This document shows, one piece after another, positions 1 to 8,858 of a DNA stretch of 36,039 nucleotides; the stretch's first letter is position 1; every line of letters starts with the position of its first letter. A program made the position numbers and the translations under genes. The stretch is from the NCBI RefSeq assembly GCF_031181555.1, contig NZ_JAPSKQ010000054.1:1-36039 (forward strand), read 5' to 3'. Origin of the DNA: Streptomyces sp. (GTDB taxonomy: Bacteria > Actinomycetota > Actinomycetes > Streptomycetales > Streptomycetaceae). Under the pieces are notes generated by a model that had not been told where the DNA came from, made no database searches, and worked only from the letters and a program-made list of their open reading frames with translations.

Positions 1-1
1 G

Positions 2-1096
2 AGCCGGCAGATCCAGGTCGGGTCGGTGGCGGTGGGCGGGGACGCTCCGGTGTCCGTGCAGTCGATGACGACGACGCGTACGTCCGACATCGGTGCGACG
101 CTCCAGCAGATCGCCGAGCTGACCGCGTCCGGCTGCCAGATCGTGCGGGTGGCCTGTCCGACCCAGGACGACGCCGACGCGCTGGCGACCATCGCCCGCA
201 AGTCGCAGATCCCGGTGATCGCCGACATCCACTTCCAGCCCAAGTACGTCTTCGCCGCGATCGAGGCGGGCTGCGCGGCGGTCCGGGTGAACCCGGGCAA
301 CATCAAGAAGTTCGACGACCAGGTCAGGGAGATCGCCCGGGCGGCCCGCGACCACGGCACCCCGATCCGCATCGGCGTCAACGCCGGCTCGCTGGACCGG
401 CGGCTGCTGCAGAAGTACGGCAAGGCCACGCCCGAGGCGCTGGTGGAGTCGGCGCTGTGGGAGGCGTCGCTGTTCGAGGAGCACGACTTCCGGGACATCA
501 AGATCTCCGTCAAGCACAACGACCCGGTCGTGATGATCGAGGCCTACCGGCAGCTCGCCGAGCAGTGCGACTACCCGCTGCACCTCGGGGTGACCGAGGC
601 CGGCCCGGCGTTCCAGGGCACGATCAAGTCGGCCGTCGCCTTCGGTGCGCTGCTCTCCCAGGGCATCGGTGACACCATCCGGGTCTCGCTGTCGGCGCCG
701 CCGGTCGAGGAGGTCAAGGTCGGCATCCAGATCCTGGAGTCGCTCAACCTGCGCCGGCGGGGTCTGGAGATCGTCTCCTGCCCGTCCTGCGGGCGGGCCC
801 AGGTGGATGTCTACAAGCTCGCCGAGGAGGTCACCGCGGGTCTGACCGGGATGGACGTGCCGCTGCGCGTGGCGGTGATGGGCTGTGTGGTCAACGGTCC
901 CGGCGAGGCCCGGGAGGCCGACCTCGGTGTCGCCTCGGGCAACGGCAAGGGGCAGATCTTCGTCAAGGGCGAGGTCATCAAGACCGTCCCCGAGTCGAAG
1001 ATCGTGGAGACCCTGATCGACGAGGCGATGAAGCTCGCCGAGCAGATGGAGAAGGACGGCGCAGCGCCGGGGGAGCCGGCCGTCACCGTGAGCTGA
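2..1096 (+). CDS. ispG: 4-hydroxy-3-methylbut-2-enyl diphosphate synthase (IspG/GcpE), 5' end cut off by the window
   Basis: IspG is the iron-sulfur enzyme that reductively converts methylerythritol cyclodiphosphate to HMBPP in the MEP isoprenoid pathway, in the cytoplasm. The frame is open from base 2, before the first possible start (GTG 26), and the residues before that GTG still read as IspG, so the true start lies outside the window. The C-terminal iron-sulfur domain is clear: CPSCGR (about nt 779-796) and [10 protein letters not shown] (about nt 880-909) carry three cysteines of the [4Fe-4S] site, and the TIM-barrel part includes VNPGN and GVNAGSLD. It is followed after 28 bp by dxs, an earlier enzyme of the same pathway, so the two are almost certainly co-transcribed. 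Linkage to the downstream HpnO-like aminotransferase suggests this copy serves hopanoid synthesis; that role is inferred from context. Confidence 0.97.
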   Translation, partial: SRQIQVGSVAVGGDAPVSVQSMTTTRTSDIGATLQQIAELTASGCQIVRVACPTQDDADALATIARKSQIPVIADIHFQPKYVFAAIEAGCAAVRVNPGNIKKFDDQVREIARAARDHGTPIRIGVNAGSLDRRLLQKYGKATPEALVESALWEASLFEEHDFRDIKISVKHNDPVVMIEAYRQLAEQCDYPLHLGVTEAGPAFQGTIKSAVAFGALLSQGIGDTIRVSLSAPPVEEVKVGIQILESLNLRRRGLEIVSCPSCGRAQVDVYKLAEEVTAGLTGMDVPLRVAVMGCVVNGPGEAREADLGVASGNGKGQIFVKGEVIKTVPESKIVETLIDEAMKLAEQMEKDGAAPGEPAVTVS

Positions 1097-1124
1097 ACAG
1101 CACGGAACCGAAGGGGGCCCGAGC

Positions 1125-3062
1125 GTGACGATTCTGGAGAGCATCCGGCAACCACGCGACCTGAAGGCGCTGTCCGAGGCGGAACTCGGCGAACTGTCCC
1201 AGGAGATCAGGGAGTTCCTGGTGCACGCGGTGGCCAGAACCGGTGGCCATCTCGGACCCAACCTGGGGGTGGTGGAACTCACCGTCGCCCTGCACCGGGT
1301 CTTCGAGTCACCGGTCGACCGGATCCTGTGGGACACCGGCCACCAGAGTTACGTGCACAAGCTCCTGACCGGCCGTCAGGACTTCTCCAAGCTGCGCGGC
1401 AAGGGCGGCCTGTCCGGCTACCCCTCGCGCGAGGAGTCCGAGCACGACGTCATCGAGAACAGCCACGCCTCCACGGCGCTCGGCTGGGCCGACGGGCTCG
1501 CCAAGGCCCGCCAGGTGCAGGGGGAGCGGGGCCACGTCGTCGCGGTGATCGGTGACGGCGCGCTGACCGGCGGCATGGCCTGGGAGGCGCTGAACAACAT
1601 CGCCGCCGCCAAGGACCGCCCGTTGATCATCGTCGTCAACGACAACGAGCGCTCCTACGCCCCGACCATCGGCGGCCTCGCCAACCACCTCGCGACCCTG
1701 CGCACCACCGACGGCTACGAACGCGTGCTGGCCTGGGGCAAGGACGTACTGCAGCGCACGCCCGTGATCGGCCCCACCCTCTACGAGGCCCTGCACGGCG
1801 CGAAGAAGGGCTTCAAGGACGCGTTCGCCCCCCAGGGCCTCTTCGAGGACCTGGGCCTGAAGTACGTGGGACCGATCGACGGTCACGACATCAAGGCCGT
1901 GGAGTCCGCGCTGCGCCGCGCCAAGCGCTTCCACGGCCCCGTCCTGGTCCACTGCCTCACCGAGAAGGGCCGGGGCTACGAACCCGCCCTGGCCCACGAG
2001 GAGGACCACTTCCACACCGTCGGCGTCATGGACCCGCTCACCTGCGCGCCGCTCGCGCCGTCCGGCGGACCGTCCTGGACCTCGGTGTTCGGCGAGGAGA
2101 TCGTCCGGATCGGGGAGGAACGCGAGGACGTGGTGGCGATAACCGCCGCCATGCTGCATCCGGTCGGCCTGGGCGCCTTCGCCGAGCGGTTCCCGGACCG
2201 GGTGTGGGACGTCGGCATCGCCGAGCAGCACGCGGCCGTGTCCGCGGCGGGCCTGGCGACCGGCGGCCTGCACCCGGTCGTCGCCGTCTACGCCACCTTC
2301 CTCAACCGCGCCTTCGACCAGCTGCTGATGGACGTGGCACTGCACCGCTGCGGGGTCACCTTCGTGCTGGACCGGGCCGGTGTCACCGGCGTCGACGGGC
2401 CTTCGCACAACGGCATGTGGGACCTGTCCGTCCTCCAGGTCGTCCCCGGCCTGCGCATCGCCGCGCCCCGCGACGCCGACCAGCTGCGCGCCCAGCTGCG
2501 CGAGGCGGTCGCCGTCGACGACGCGCCGACCCTGCTGCGGTTCCCGAAGGAGTCCGTCGGCCCGGCCGTCCCGGCGCTCGACCGGGTCGGCGGCCTGGAC
2601 GTGCTGCACCGCGCCGACGATCCCCGCGTGCTGCTGGTCGCCGTCGGCGTCATGGCCACCGTCTGCCTGCAGGCCGCCGAACTGCTCGAGGCGCGCGGCG
2701 TCGGGTGCACCGTGGTCGACCCCCGCTGGGTCAAACCCGTCGACCCGGCCCTGCCCGAACTGGCCGCCCGGCACCGTCTGGTGGCCGTCGTCGAGGACAA
2801 CAGCCGGGCGGCCGGGGTCGGTTCGGCGGTGGCGCTGGCGCTGGGCGACGCCGAGGTCGACGTGCCCGTGCGGCGGTTCGGCATCCCGGAGCAGTTCCTC
2901 GCGCACGCCAAGCGCGGCGAGGTGCTCGCCGACATCGGCCTGACACCGGTCGAGATCGCCGGACGGATCAGCGCGAGCCTCGCCGTCAAGGCAGGGCTGA
3001 CGGAACAGCCACCGGACCGACAGCCGGAACAGTCACCGGACCGACAGGAGCACCAGGCATGA
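1125..3062 (+). CDS. dxs: 1-deoxy-D-xylulose-5-phosphate synthase
   Basis: Thiamine-diphosphate enzyme condensing pyruvate and glyceraldehyde 3-phosphate, the first step of the MEP pathway; cytoplasmic. The 645-residue product has the family's usual length. The ThDP/Mg motif [16 protein letters not shown] begins near residue 143, the [10 protein letters not shown] segment precedes it, and the catalytic glutamate is E367 in VGIAEQHA. The GTG start at 1125 is preceded by a purine-rich GAAGGGGG site and leaves 28 bp to ispG. The stop overlaps the next gene's ATG (ATGA at 3059-3062), giving translational coupling to the aminotransferase. Oddity: the last residues come from a 24-bp tandem duplication. 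Streptomycetes usually keep other dxs copies; this one looks dedicated to the hopanoid locus (inference). Confidence 0.97.
   Translation: MTILESIRQPRDLKALSEAELGELSQEIREFLVHAVARTGGHLGPNLGVVELTVALHRVFESPVDRILWDTGHQSYVHKLLTGRQDFSKLRGKGGLSGYPSREESEHDVIENSHASTALGWADGLAKARQVQGERGHVVAVIGDGALTGGMAWEALNNIAAAKDRPLIIVVNDNERSYAPTIGGLANHLATLRTTDGYERVLAWGKDVLQRTPVIGPTLYEALHGAKKGFKDAFAPQGLFEDLGLKYVGPIDGHDIKAVESALRRAKRFHGPVLVHCLTEKGRGYEPALAHEEDHFHTVGVMDPLTCAPLAPSGGPSWTSVFGEEIVRIGEEREDVVAITAAMLHPVGLGAFAERFPDRVWDVGIAEQHAAVSAAGLATGGLHPVVAVYATFLNRAFDQLLMDVALHRCGVTFVLDRAGVTGVDGPSHNGMWDLSVLQVVPGLRIAAPRDADQLRAQLREAVAVDDAPTLLRFPKESVGPAVPALDRVGGLDVLHRADDPRVLLVAVGVMATVCLQAAELLEARGVGCTVVDPRWVKPVDPALPELAARHRLVAVVEDNSRAAGVGSAVALALGDAEVDVPVRRFGIPEQFLAHAKRGEVLADIGLTPVEIAGRISASLAVKAGLTEQPPDRQPEQSPDRQEHQA
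3001..3047 (+). repeat. 24-bp tandem duplication in the 3' end of dxs
   Basis: Two near-identical units, 3001-3024 and 3025-3047, differ at one base in the shared part (GCC versus GTC context) and encode the repeated tail [16 protein letters not shown]. The unit is a multiple of three, so the frame and the ATGA junction with the next gene are preserved. The tail is outside the conserved Dxs domains. Confidence 0.85.
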
Positions 3063-4474
3063 CCACTGCGGAGTCAGCGTCGGAGTCGTCGCGGACGGGG
3101 GATTTCGACCTCGGCGCGCTGCTGGCCGAGCGCGGGGCCGAGCGCTACGAGCTGCACGCCCGGTACCTCAACCACCAGCTCCCGCGCATGCTGCACACCA
3201 TCGGCTTCGACAAGGTCTACGAGCGTGCCGAGGGCGCCCACTTCTGGGACGCGGACGGCAACGACTACCTGGACATGCTCGCCGGGTTCGGGGTGATGGG
3301 CCTGGGCCGGCACCACCCCGTGGTCCGCAAGGCGCTGCACGACGTCCTGGACGCCTCCCTCGCCGACCTCACCCGCTTCGACTGCCAGCCGCTGCCCGGG
3401 CTGCTGGCCGAGAAGCTGCTCGCGCACAGCCCCCACCTGGACCGGGTCTTCTTCGGCAACAGCGGTACGGAGGCGGTCGAGGGCGCGCTGAAGTTCGCCC
3501 GGTACGTGACCGGCAGGCCACGCGTCCTGTACTGCGAGCACGCCTTCCACGGCCTGACCACCGGCTCCCTGTCCGTCAACGGCGAGCCCGGCTTCCGGGA
3601 CGGGTTCGCCCCGCTGCTGCCCGACACGGCCGTACCGCTCGGTGATCTGGACGCGCTGGAGCGGGAGCTGCGGAAGGGGGACGTCGCCGCCCTGATCGTC
3701 GAGCCGATCCAGGGCAAGGGCGTGCACGAGGCCCCGCCCGGCTATCTGCGCGCCGCGCAGGAGCTGCTGCACCGGCACAGGGCGCTGCTGATCGCCGACG
3801 AGGTGCAGACCGGACTGGGGCGGACCGGCGACTTCTACGCCTACCAGCACGAGGAGGGGGTCGAGCCGGACCTGGTGTGCGTGGCCAAGGCGCTCTCCGG
3901 CGGATATGTGCCGGTGGGCGCCACGATCGGCAGGGACTGGATCTTCCGGAAGGTCTACTCGTCGATGGACCGGGTGCTGGTCCACTCGGCCAGCTTCGGG
4001 GCCAACGCCCAGGCGATGGCGGCCGGCCTCGCGGTGCTGTCGGTCATGGAGGACGAGCAGATCGTCGCGAACGTCCGGGCCACCGGAGAACTGCTGCGCA
4101 CCCGGCTGGCCGCACTGACCGAGAAGTACGAGCTGCTCGCCGAGGTCCGGGGCCGGGGCCTGATGATCGGCATCGAGTTCGGCCGGCCCCGGTCGCTGAA
4201 GCTGCGCGGCCGCTGGGCCATGCTCCAGGCCGCCCGCAAGGGACTTTTCGCGCAGATGGTGGTCGTACCGCTGCTGCAACGGCACCGGATCCTCACCCAG
4301 GTCTCCGGTGATCACATGGAGGTGATCAAGCTGATCCCGCCGCTGATCATCGGCGAGCGGGAGGTGGACCGGTTCGTGGACGCCTTCACCGCGGTGATGG
4401 ACGACGCGCACGACGGCGGCCTGGTGTGGGACTTCGGCAGGACGCTGGTGAAGCAGGCGGTCGCCCACCGCTGA
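3059..4474 (+). CDS. hpnO: class III PLP aminotransferase, HpnO-like (aminobacteriohopanetriol synthesis)
   Basis: Fold-type I, class III aminotransferase of the ornithine/acetylornithine family. Of 471 residues, the PLP lysine is K277 in [11 protein letters not shown], the cofactor-binding aspartate is in [13 protein letters not shown], and [11 protein letters not shown] is the phosphate-binding loop. Unlike plain acetylornithine aminotransferases it has an extended N-terminus and a C-terminal [15 protein letters not shown] insertion that I associate with the hopanoid-cluster HpnO group, which converts ribosylhopane-derived aldehyde to aminobacteriohopanetriol. Following ispG and dxs with a 4-bp overlap supports that role. 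The alternative is a generic diaminobutyrate/ornithine aminotransferase; the class is certain, the exact substrate is inferred. Confidence 0.88.
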   Translation: MTTAESASESSRTGDFDLGALLAERGAERYELHARYLNHQLPRMLHTIGFDKVYERAEGAHFWDADGNDYLDMLAGFGVMGLGRHHPVVRKALHDVLDASLADLTRFDCQPLPGLLAEKLLAHSPHLDRVFFGNSGTEAVEGALKFARYVTGRPRVLYCEHAFHGLTTGSLSVNGEPGFRDGFAPLLPDTAVPLGDLDALERELRKGDVAALIVEPIQGKGVHEAPPGYLRAAQELLHRHRALLIADEVQTGLGRTGDFYAYQHEEGVEPDLVCVAKALSGGYVPVGATIGRDWIFRKVYSSMDRVLVHSASFGANAQAMAAGLAVLSVMEDEQIVANVRATGELLRTRLAALTEKYELLAEVRGRGLMIGIEFGRPRSLKLRGRWAMLQAARKGLFAQMVVVPLLQRHRILTQVSGDHMEVIKLIPPLIIGEREVDRFVDAFTAVMDDAHDGGLVWDFGRTLVKQAVAHR

Positions 4475-4490
4475 CCGCACCCGGCCCGCT

Positions 4491-4525
4491 TTGCCTGCGA
4501 GGCAAGAAAATTGCCCCTGGGGTAA
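4491..4525 (+). promoter_or_regulatory. twin operator TTGCC-N5-GGYAA ahead of the XRE-cupin regulator
   Basis: Two 15-bp inverted repeats stand in tandem: TTGCCTGCGAGGCAA (4491-4505, perfect) and TTGCCCCTGGGGTAA (4511-4525, one mismatch). Their starts are exactly 20 bp apart, about two helical turns, so two dimers would bind the same face. The pair lies 20 bp before the regulator's ATG in the short gap after the aminotransferase. The likely binder is the adjacent XRE protein (autoregulation), an inference from position and symmetry. Confidence 0.65.
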
Positions 4526-4545
4526 AACTCCGGCTGAATGGAGGC

Positions 4546-5169
4546 ATGAGCCCCTCCGAGACGGAGCCGCCGGCCGAGCCGGCCGGTGCGCTCCCCGTGG
4601 TCGCGCCACAGCTGCGCGCCCTGCGGCGGCGGGCCTCCCTGACACTGGAGGCCGCCGCCCGCGACGCGGGTCTGTCGCCCGCCCATCTCTCCCGGCTGGA
4701 GACCGGGCAGCGCCAGCCCTCGCTCCCGATGCTGCTCTCCCTCGCCCGCACCTACGGTACGACGGTCTCCGAGCTGCTCGGTGAGACGGCCGCCGACCGG
4801 GACGCCGTGGTGCGCGCCGCCGACATGGAGCCCACGGCCGCGGGCGGCTGGACGTACTGGCCGGCCGGCGCCCCCGGGCGCGGCATGCAGGCCCTGCGGG
4901 TGCGGGTGCCGCACGGCTCCCAGGGCGACATCGTGCGCGTCCACCCCGGCGAAGAGTGGCTGTACGTCCTCAAGGGGCGGCTGCGGCTGCGGCTCGGGGA
5001 CACCCTGCACCGCCTCGACCCGGGCGACAGCGCGCACTTCGACTCGCTGACGCCCCACCGCATCGCCGCCGCCGACGCCGACGGGGTCGAGCTCCTGTTC
5101 GTCCACACCCTGCTGCAGAGTCCCACGGCCGCGCTGTGCCTGGGCCCGACCCACGGAGAAGCGCCATGA
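4546..5169 (+). CDS. XRE-family regulator with C-terminal cupin domain
   Basis: A 207-residue transcription factor. Residues about 22-76 form the helix-turn-helix (LRRRASLTLEAAARDAGLSPAHLSRLETGQRQPS), and about 115-200 form a small-molecule-sensing cupin (VHPGEEWLYVLKGRLRLRLGD, DPGDSAHFDSLTPHR). I chose ATG 4546, just before the HTH; the frame is open further upstream into the aminotransferase, but the operators lie there. GGAGG sits only one base before this ATG, so translation may partly depend on the mini-ORF ATG-GAG-GCA-TGA at 4538-4549, whose stop overlaps the start. Its stop overlaps the next gene's ATG (ATGA, 5166-5169). Ligand unknown. Confidence 0.9.
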   Translation: MSPSETEPPAEPAGALPVVAPQLRALRRRASLTLEAAARDAGLSPAHLSRLETGQRQPSLPMLLSLARTYGTTVSELLGETAADRDAVVRAADMEPTAAGGWTYWPAGAPGRGMQALRVRVPHGSQGDIVRVHPGEEWLYVLKGRLRLRLGDTLHRLDPGDSAHFDSLTPHRIAAADADGVELLFVHTLLQSPTAALCLGPTHGEAP

Positions 5170-5294
5170 CCGGCAAGAACATGGAGGAGAAGTTCCCCCG
5201 CGCCCTGTGGGTGAGGCTGTTCATCTACGTCGTCGTGGGGCACCTCTTCGCGGCCTTCATCTACTTCCTGTTCGAGGTGGCTCCGAAGAAGTAG
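5166..5294 (+). CDS. 42-residue single-pass membrane protein coupled to the XRE-cupin regulator
   Basis: A short protein translated through an ATGA overlap with the regulator. It has a charged N-terminus (MTGKNMEEKF), one hydrophobic helix at about residues 14-38 (WVRLFIYVVVGHLFAAFIYFL within it) containing a central histidine, and a basic end APKK. No catalytic motif. I believe similar proteins are catalogued as DUF6126 beside regulators of this type, but that family name is from memory. The strict coupling suggests it is made in step with the regulator, perhaps as a membrane partner or the regulator's target gene. The function is not known. Confidence 0.8.
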   Translation: MTGKNMEEKFPRALWVRLFIYVVVGHLFAAFIYFLFEVAPKK

Positions 5295-5303
5295 GCCCCG
5301 GCC

Positions 5304-6101
5304 TCAGTCGAGAAGGCGCTCGCGCAGCCGCTCCCGGGTCTCGGGGGTGAGCCCGAGCGCCTTCTCCAGGTAGGGGTCCACGCCGCCCCAGGTCTCCTCG
5401 ATGGTCTCGAAGGCGGCCGACAGGTACTCCGCGCGCGCGTCGAACAGCGGGTTGAGCAGCTCCATGACCTCGGGGGAATAGGCCGAGGCGGAGCTGCTGC
5501 TGCGGTGCACCTTGTAGCGGCGGTGCTTGGCGTTGGACTTCAGGTAGTCGTCGAAGATCGCGTCCCGCTCGACGCCCAGCGCGAGCAGCGTCACCGCCAC
5601 CGACAGGCCCGCCCGGTCCTTGCCCGCCGCACAGTGCATCAGCGCGGGGACGCTGTCCTCGGCGAGCGCGTGCAGCACCCGGGAGTGCTCGGCGGTGCGC
5701 TGCTTGATGGTCATGCGGTACGAGGCGATCATCCGGTCCGCGCCCTTGCCGTCCGCGAGGATCGAGCGCAGCTGGTCCAGGTCGCCGTCGCGCACCATCT
5801 TCCAGAACTCCGCGCCGTCGGCCGGGTCGCTCAGCGGCAGGTTCACATTGCGCACGCCCGGCAGCTCGACGTCCGGCCCCTCCAGCTTCTGGTCGGCCGA
5901 GTTGCGGAAGTCGAAGATCGTGTGCAGTCCCAGGGAGGACAGGAAGGCGGCGTCCTCCTCGGTCGCGTGGGCGAGATGACCGCTGCGGAACAACACCCCG
6001 TGCCGCACCCGCCGACCGTCCACGGTCGGCAGTCCGCCCACGTCGCGGAAGTTGCGCACGCCGGCCAGCTCGGGTTCGGTCGACGGGATTTGCTGCGTCA
6101 C
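5304..6101 (-). CDS. tyrosine-protein phosphatase (Y_phosphatase3 type)
   Basis: A 265-residue cytoplasmic phosphatase of the bacterial tyrosine/dual-specificity group. The P-loop HCAAGKDRAG carries the nucleophilic cysteine (about C157) and the arginine; the N-terminal FRDVGG and LFRSGHL and the DFRN segment are typical of the family. Start GTG 6101 is chosen because GGGAGGAG precedes it at good spacing; the ATG candidates further upstream lie in a region without family similarity. It converges on the small membrane protein gene with 9 bp between stops and no visible terminator. Members may act on phosphotyrosine or phosphoinositides; the substrate here is unknown. Confidence 0.92.
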   Translation of the reverse strand: MTQQIPSTEPELAGVRNFRDVGGLPTVDGRRVRHGVLFRSGHLAHATEEDAAFLSSLGLHTIFDFRNSADQKLEGPDVELPGVRNVNLPLSDPADGAEFWKMVRDGDLDQLRSILADGKGADRMIASYRMTIKQRTAEHSRVLHALAEDSVPALMHCAAGKDRAGLSVAVTLLALGVERDAIFDDYLKSNAKHRRYKVHRSSSSASAYSPEVMELLNPLFDARAEYLSAAFETIEETWGGVDPYLEKALGLTPETRERLRERLLD

Positions 6102-6269
6102 GGGGGCTCCTCCCACTCGGTGCCGCCGGCGCGGCTCGTCGACGGACACCACTTGACGATACGACATGGCTGCCCGGGGCAATGAGTTGTCCACAGGCAT
6201 TGCCGCCGGCCCCGGCGCCCCCGATGATGTTGGTGCCTGATCGTGTCTGTTCGAGTCTGTGGGGGATCG

Positions 6270-8378
6270 ATGCCGGAGGTGTCGGAGGACGGTCGCACGT
6301 GGCTCCTGTCGGGGCCGACGAGCAGCTACGCGGTCCACCTCACGGACCGCGACGAGCTGGTGCACCTGCACTGGGGCCCGAGGATCGCGCTCGCCGACGC
6401 CCAGGCCCTCGCTCGGCGCCCGCTGCCGGACTACTGGCCGTTCGAGTCCCCGCTGGACGGGCGCGAGGAGTACCCCGTCGAAGGCGGTCCCCGTTTCGTC
6501 CGCCCCGCCCTGTCCGTGCGCACGCGCGAGCGGCGCGGCACCGAGTGGGCCTTCGAGGGCCACGAGAGCGACGCCGGCGAGCTCCGGCTCCGCTTCCGTG
6601 ACGGCGGGCTGACCGTGACCCTGCACTACCGGATGCGCGACGACGTGATCGAGCGCTGGGTGACGCTCGACAACCAGGGGCCGGCCGTCGAGGTGCTGCG
6701 CGCCGACTCCGCCACCTGGACCCTGCCCGACCGCGAGCCGTGGCGGCTGTCCCGGCTGCACGGCCGCTGGGCCGCGGAGTCCCGGCTGACACGCTCCCCG
6801 CTCGACCACGGCGAGGCGGTCATCGGCAGCCGCCGCGGCCACACCGGACACCAGCACCTGCCGTGGGTCGCGCTCGACACCGACGCCACCGAGGAGCGCG
6901 GCGAGGTCTACGGCTGCGCCCTCGGCTGGTCGGGCTCCTGGCGGATCGCGGTCGCCCGGCTGCCCGACGCGCGCGTGCAGATCACCGGTGGCGCGGGGCA
7001 CGACGACTCGGGTCTGCTGATGCTGGGCACGGGCGAGACCCACGTCACTCCGGTCTTCGCGGGGCTGTGGAGCGACGGCGGCTTCGGCGGCGCCAGCCGC
7101 GCGTGGCACGCCTACCAGCGGAGGTACGTCGTCCCGGACGCGGAGCGGGACCGGCCCGTGCTGTTCAACTCCTGGGAGGCCACCGGGTTCGACATCTCCG
7201 AGGAGCGGCAGCGGGTGCTCGCGGCGCGGGCCGCCGCGATGGGCGTGGAGCTGTTCGTGGTCGACGACGGATGGTTCGGGGCCCGCACGAGCGACCGGGC
7301 CGGACTCGGCGACTGGACGCCCAACCCCGACCGCTTCCCCGGCGGCCTGAAGCCGCTCGCCGACCATGTGCACGGGCTGGGCATGCGGTTCGGCATCTGG
7401 GTCGAGCCGGAGATGGTCAACCCGGACAGCGACCTGTACCGCGCCCACCCGGACTGGGTGCAGTTCCAGCCCGGGCGCAGACGTACGGAGTTCCGCAACC
7501 AGCTCGTCCTCAACCTCGCCCGCCCCGATGTCCGGGAGTACCTCTGGGAACAGCTCGACGGACTGCTCTCCAGTGCCCCGATCGACTACGTGAAGTGGGA
7601 CTTCAACCGCTGCTTCACCGACGCGGGCTGGCCCGGCGACCCGTACCCGCAGCGGCTGTGGACCGAGCACGTGCACGCCCTGTACGCCCTGCTGGACCGG
7701 CTGCGGGCGGCCCACCCGGGCGTGTCCTTCGAGTCCTGTTCGGGCGGCGGCGGGCGGATCGACCTCGGCATCCTCGGCCGCACGGACCAGGTGTGGACCT
7801 CGGACAACACCGATCCGCTCGACCGGCTCGCCATCCAGTACGGCTTCAGTCAGATCCACCCGGCGCGGGTCATGGCCGCCTGGGTCACCGACAGCCCGAA
7901 CGCCATGCTGAACGGACGGGTCAGCTCCCTGCGCTTCCGGTTCGTCAGCGCCATGGCCGGGGTGCTCGGGGTCGGCGGTGACCTCACGCGGTGGACCGAG
8001 GAGGAACTGGCCGAGGCGCGGGAGTGGGTCGCGCTCTACAAGGAGATCCGGCCCGTCGTCCAGCGCGGTGAGCTGTACCGGCTGCGCGCCCCGGAGGGCG
8101 GACTGAGCGCGGTGCAGTACGTCCTCGGTGACGAGACCGTCGTCCTCGCCTGGCTCCAGGCGCAGCACTACGGGGAGCCCGTGCCCGCGCTCCGGCTGCG
8201 GGGCCTCGACGCGACGTCCTCGTACGAATGCCGCGGTGGGGGTCCCTCCCGCTCGAGCGGAGCCGAGGGCTTGGGGGAGGGCGAAGTGCACCGGGGTGCC
8301 GTGTTGCTGCACCACGGTCTGCGCACCGGTCTGCGCGGCGATCTGGACGCCGCGGTGTTCCGATTGCGGCGCCTGTGA
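6270..8378 (+). CDS. GH36 alpha-galactosidase
   Basis: A 702-residue glycoside hydrolase family 36 enzyme that releases terminal alpha-galactose; no signal peptide is visible, so probably cytoplasmic and acting on imported melibiose/raffinose-type sugars. Motifs in order: VDDGWFGAR, WVEPEMVNPDSDL, YVKWDFNRC with nucleophile D444, ESCSGGGGRIDLGIL, and WTSDNTDPLDR with acid/base D512. ATG 6270 has GGGGGA upstream; GTG 6243 is an alternative. Oddity: near the C-terminus a palindromic repeat is read through, adding a Gly/Ser-rich stretch (RGGGPSRSSGAEGLGEG) between the expected Y and GEVH of the final beta-strands. No transporter gene adjoins it. Confidence 0.95.
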   Translation: MPEVSEDGRTWLLSGPTSSYAVHLTDRDELVHLHWGPRIALADAQALARRPLPDYWPFESPLDGREEYPVEGGPRFVRPALSVRTRERRGTEWAFEGHESDAGELRLRFRDGGLTVTLHYRMRDDVIERWVTLDNQGPAVEVLRADSATWTLPDREPWRLSRLHGRWAAESRLTRSPLDHGEAVIGSRRGHTGHQHLPWVALDTDATEERGEVYGCALGWSGSWRIAVARLPDARVQITGGAGHDDSGLLMLGTGETHVTPVFAGLWSDGGFGGASRAWHAYQRRYVVPDAERDRPVLFNSWEATGFDISEERQRVLAARAAAMGVELFVVDDGWFGARTSDRAGLGDWTPNPDRFPGGLKPLADHVHGLGMRFGIWVEPEMVNPDSDLYRAHPDWVQFQPGRRRTEFRNQLVLNLARPDVREYLWEQLDGLLSSAPIDYVKWDFNRCFTDAGWPGDPYPQRLWTEHVHALYALLDRLRAAHPGVSFESCSGGGGRIDLGILGRTDQVWTSDNTDPLDRLAIQYGFSQIHPARVMAAWVTDSPNAMLNGRVSSLRFRFVSAMAGVLGVGGDLTRWTEEELAEAREWVALYKEIRPVVQRGELYRLRAPEGGLSAVQYVLGDETVVLAWLQAQHYGEPVPALRLRGLDATSSYECRGGGPSRSSGAEGLGEGEVHRGAVLLHHGLRTGLRGDLDAAVFRLRRL
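8235..8281. repeat. Streptomyces-type palindromic repeat embedded in the alpha-galactosidase coding region
   Basis: The segment has outer arms CCCTCCC (8244-8250) and GGGAGGG (8275-8281) around GCTCGAGCGGAGCCGAGGGC, itself partly self-complementary. I recognise this GGGGGTCCC...CTCGAGCG...GGGGGAGG pattern as a common dispersed, usually intergenic, element of streptomycete chromosomes. Here it is translated in frame. Only one copy was seen in this window. Confidence 0.7.
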
Positions 8379-8620
8379 TCGGCTGATTCGGGCGTTCTGT
8401 CCGATTAGGTGCATTAGGTATAACGTGCCCCGAAAGAAAGGGAGATGGGGGAGGGGTGCGTGAGCATCGTCATATCCGTGACGATGTGTTGTCGCCATGC
8501 TCACGTAATTCAGCCGGATGACAAGGGAATTCGGAGAGGAATCGGAATCCCGGTTGACGCTCGGTGACGCCTTTCGTGCCTGTGGATCACGGAAAAAGGG
8601 GTTCGGGGGGAACCTCGCGC
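8379..8620. other. gene-free stretch before the riboswitch-controlled hydrolase
   Basis: No convincing coding potential. It holds a TTAGGT-GCA-TTAGGT direct repeat (8405-8419) running into TATAAC, and the nested inverted repeats listed separately. No clear terminator for the alpha-galactosidase was found apart from those repeats. Confidence 0.6.
8459..8505. other. two overlapping inverted repeats (alternative hairpins)
   Basis: CGTGAGCAT (8459-8467) is perfectly repeated inverted as ATGCTCACG (8497-8505). Inside, CATCGTCA (8465-8472) pairs with TGACGATG (8479-8486). The two left arms share CAT, so the last pairs compete. It could serve as an alpha-galactosidase 3' end structure, a protein-binding site or part of a small RNA. 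There is no U-run, so an ordinary terminator is not favoured. Confidence 0.6.
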
Positions 8621-8650
8621 TTGTCCCTTCGCGTCCTGGTCGCTTACGTT
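8621..8650 (+). promoter_or_regulatory. candidate vegetative promoter of the riboswitch leader
   Basis: TTGTCC (8621-8626) and TACGTT (8645-8650) are separated by 18 bp, a weak match to the HrdB consensus. The predicted start near 8656 falls just before the riboswitch. The position is what makes it credible. Confidence 0.4.
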
Positions 8651-8659
8651 CGCCACCGA

Positions 8660-8845
8660 TCCGGACGGACGCCTAATCCTGCCGCCGTCCGGGGCCCGCA
8701 CACACTGACCCGTGTACGGCAGGAGCGGGGGACCCACAGGTACGACTGCCTGTTCCGGTCTCCGGAACGGCTTGGGGTTAAGTCGCGTCGCAGCGCGGCC
8801 GGGCATCTCCAGCCCGAACCCGACAGCTCACCTCGTAGGCGCCGG
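8660..8845 (+). ncRNA. ydaO-yuaA riboswitch (c-di-AMP sensor)
   Basis: The leader carries the hallmark blocks of the ydaO-yuaA class in order: GCCTAATCCTGCCG (8671-8684), GGAGCGGGGGACCCA (about 8722-8736), GGGGTTAAGTCGC (8774-8786), GGGCATCTCCAGCCCGAACC (8801-8820) and ACAGCTCACCTCGTAGGC (8823-8840). It ends just before the ribosome binding site of the LysM-M23 gene. In Streptomyces this riboswitch is known ahead of cell wall hydrolase genes such as rpfA, where c-di-AMP turns expression off. Exact ends are approximate. Confidence 0.92.
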
Positions 8846-8858
8846 AGAGGAATTCGTC

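Noticed and set aside
1308..2906. Long reverse-strand open frame across dxs
   Set aside because: High-GC shadow: its codons mirror the third-position bias of dxs on the other strand and the product has no family likeness. The same applies to long antisense frames over the alpha-galactosidase, conservon and lpqY-sugC genes.
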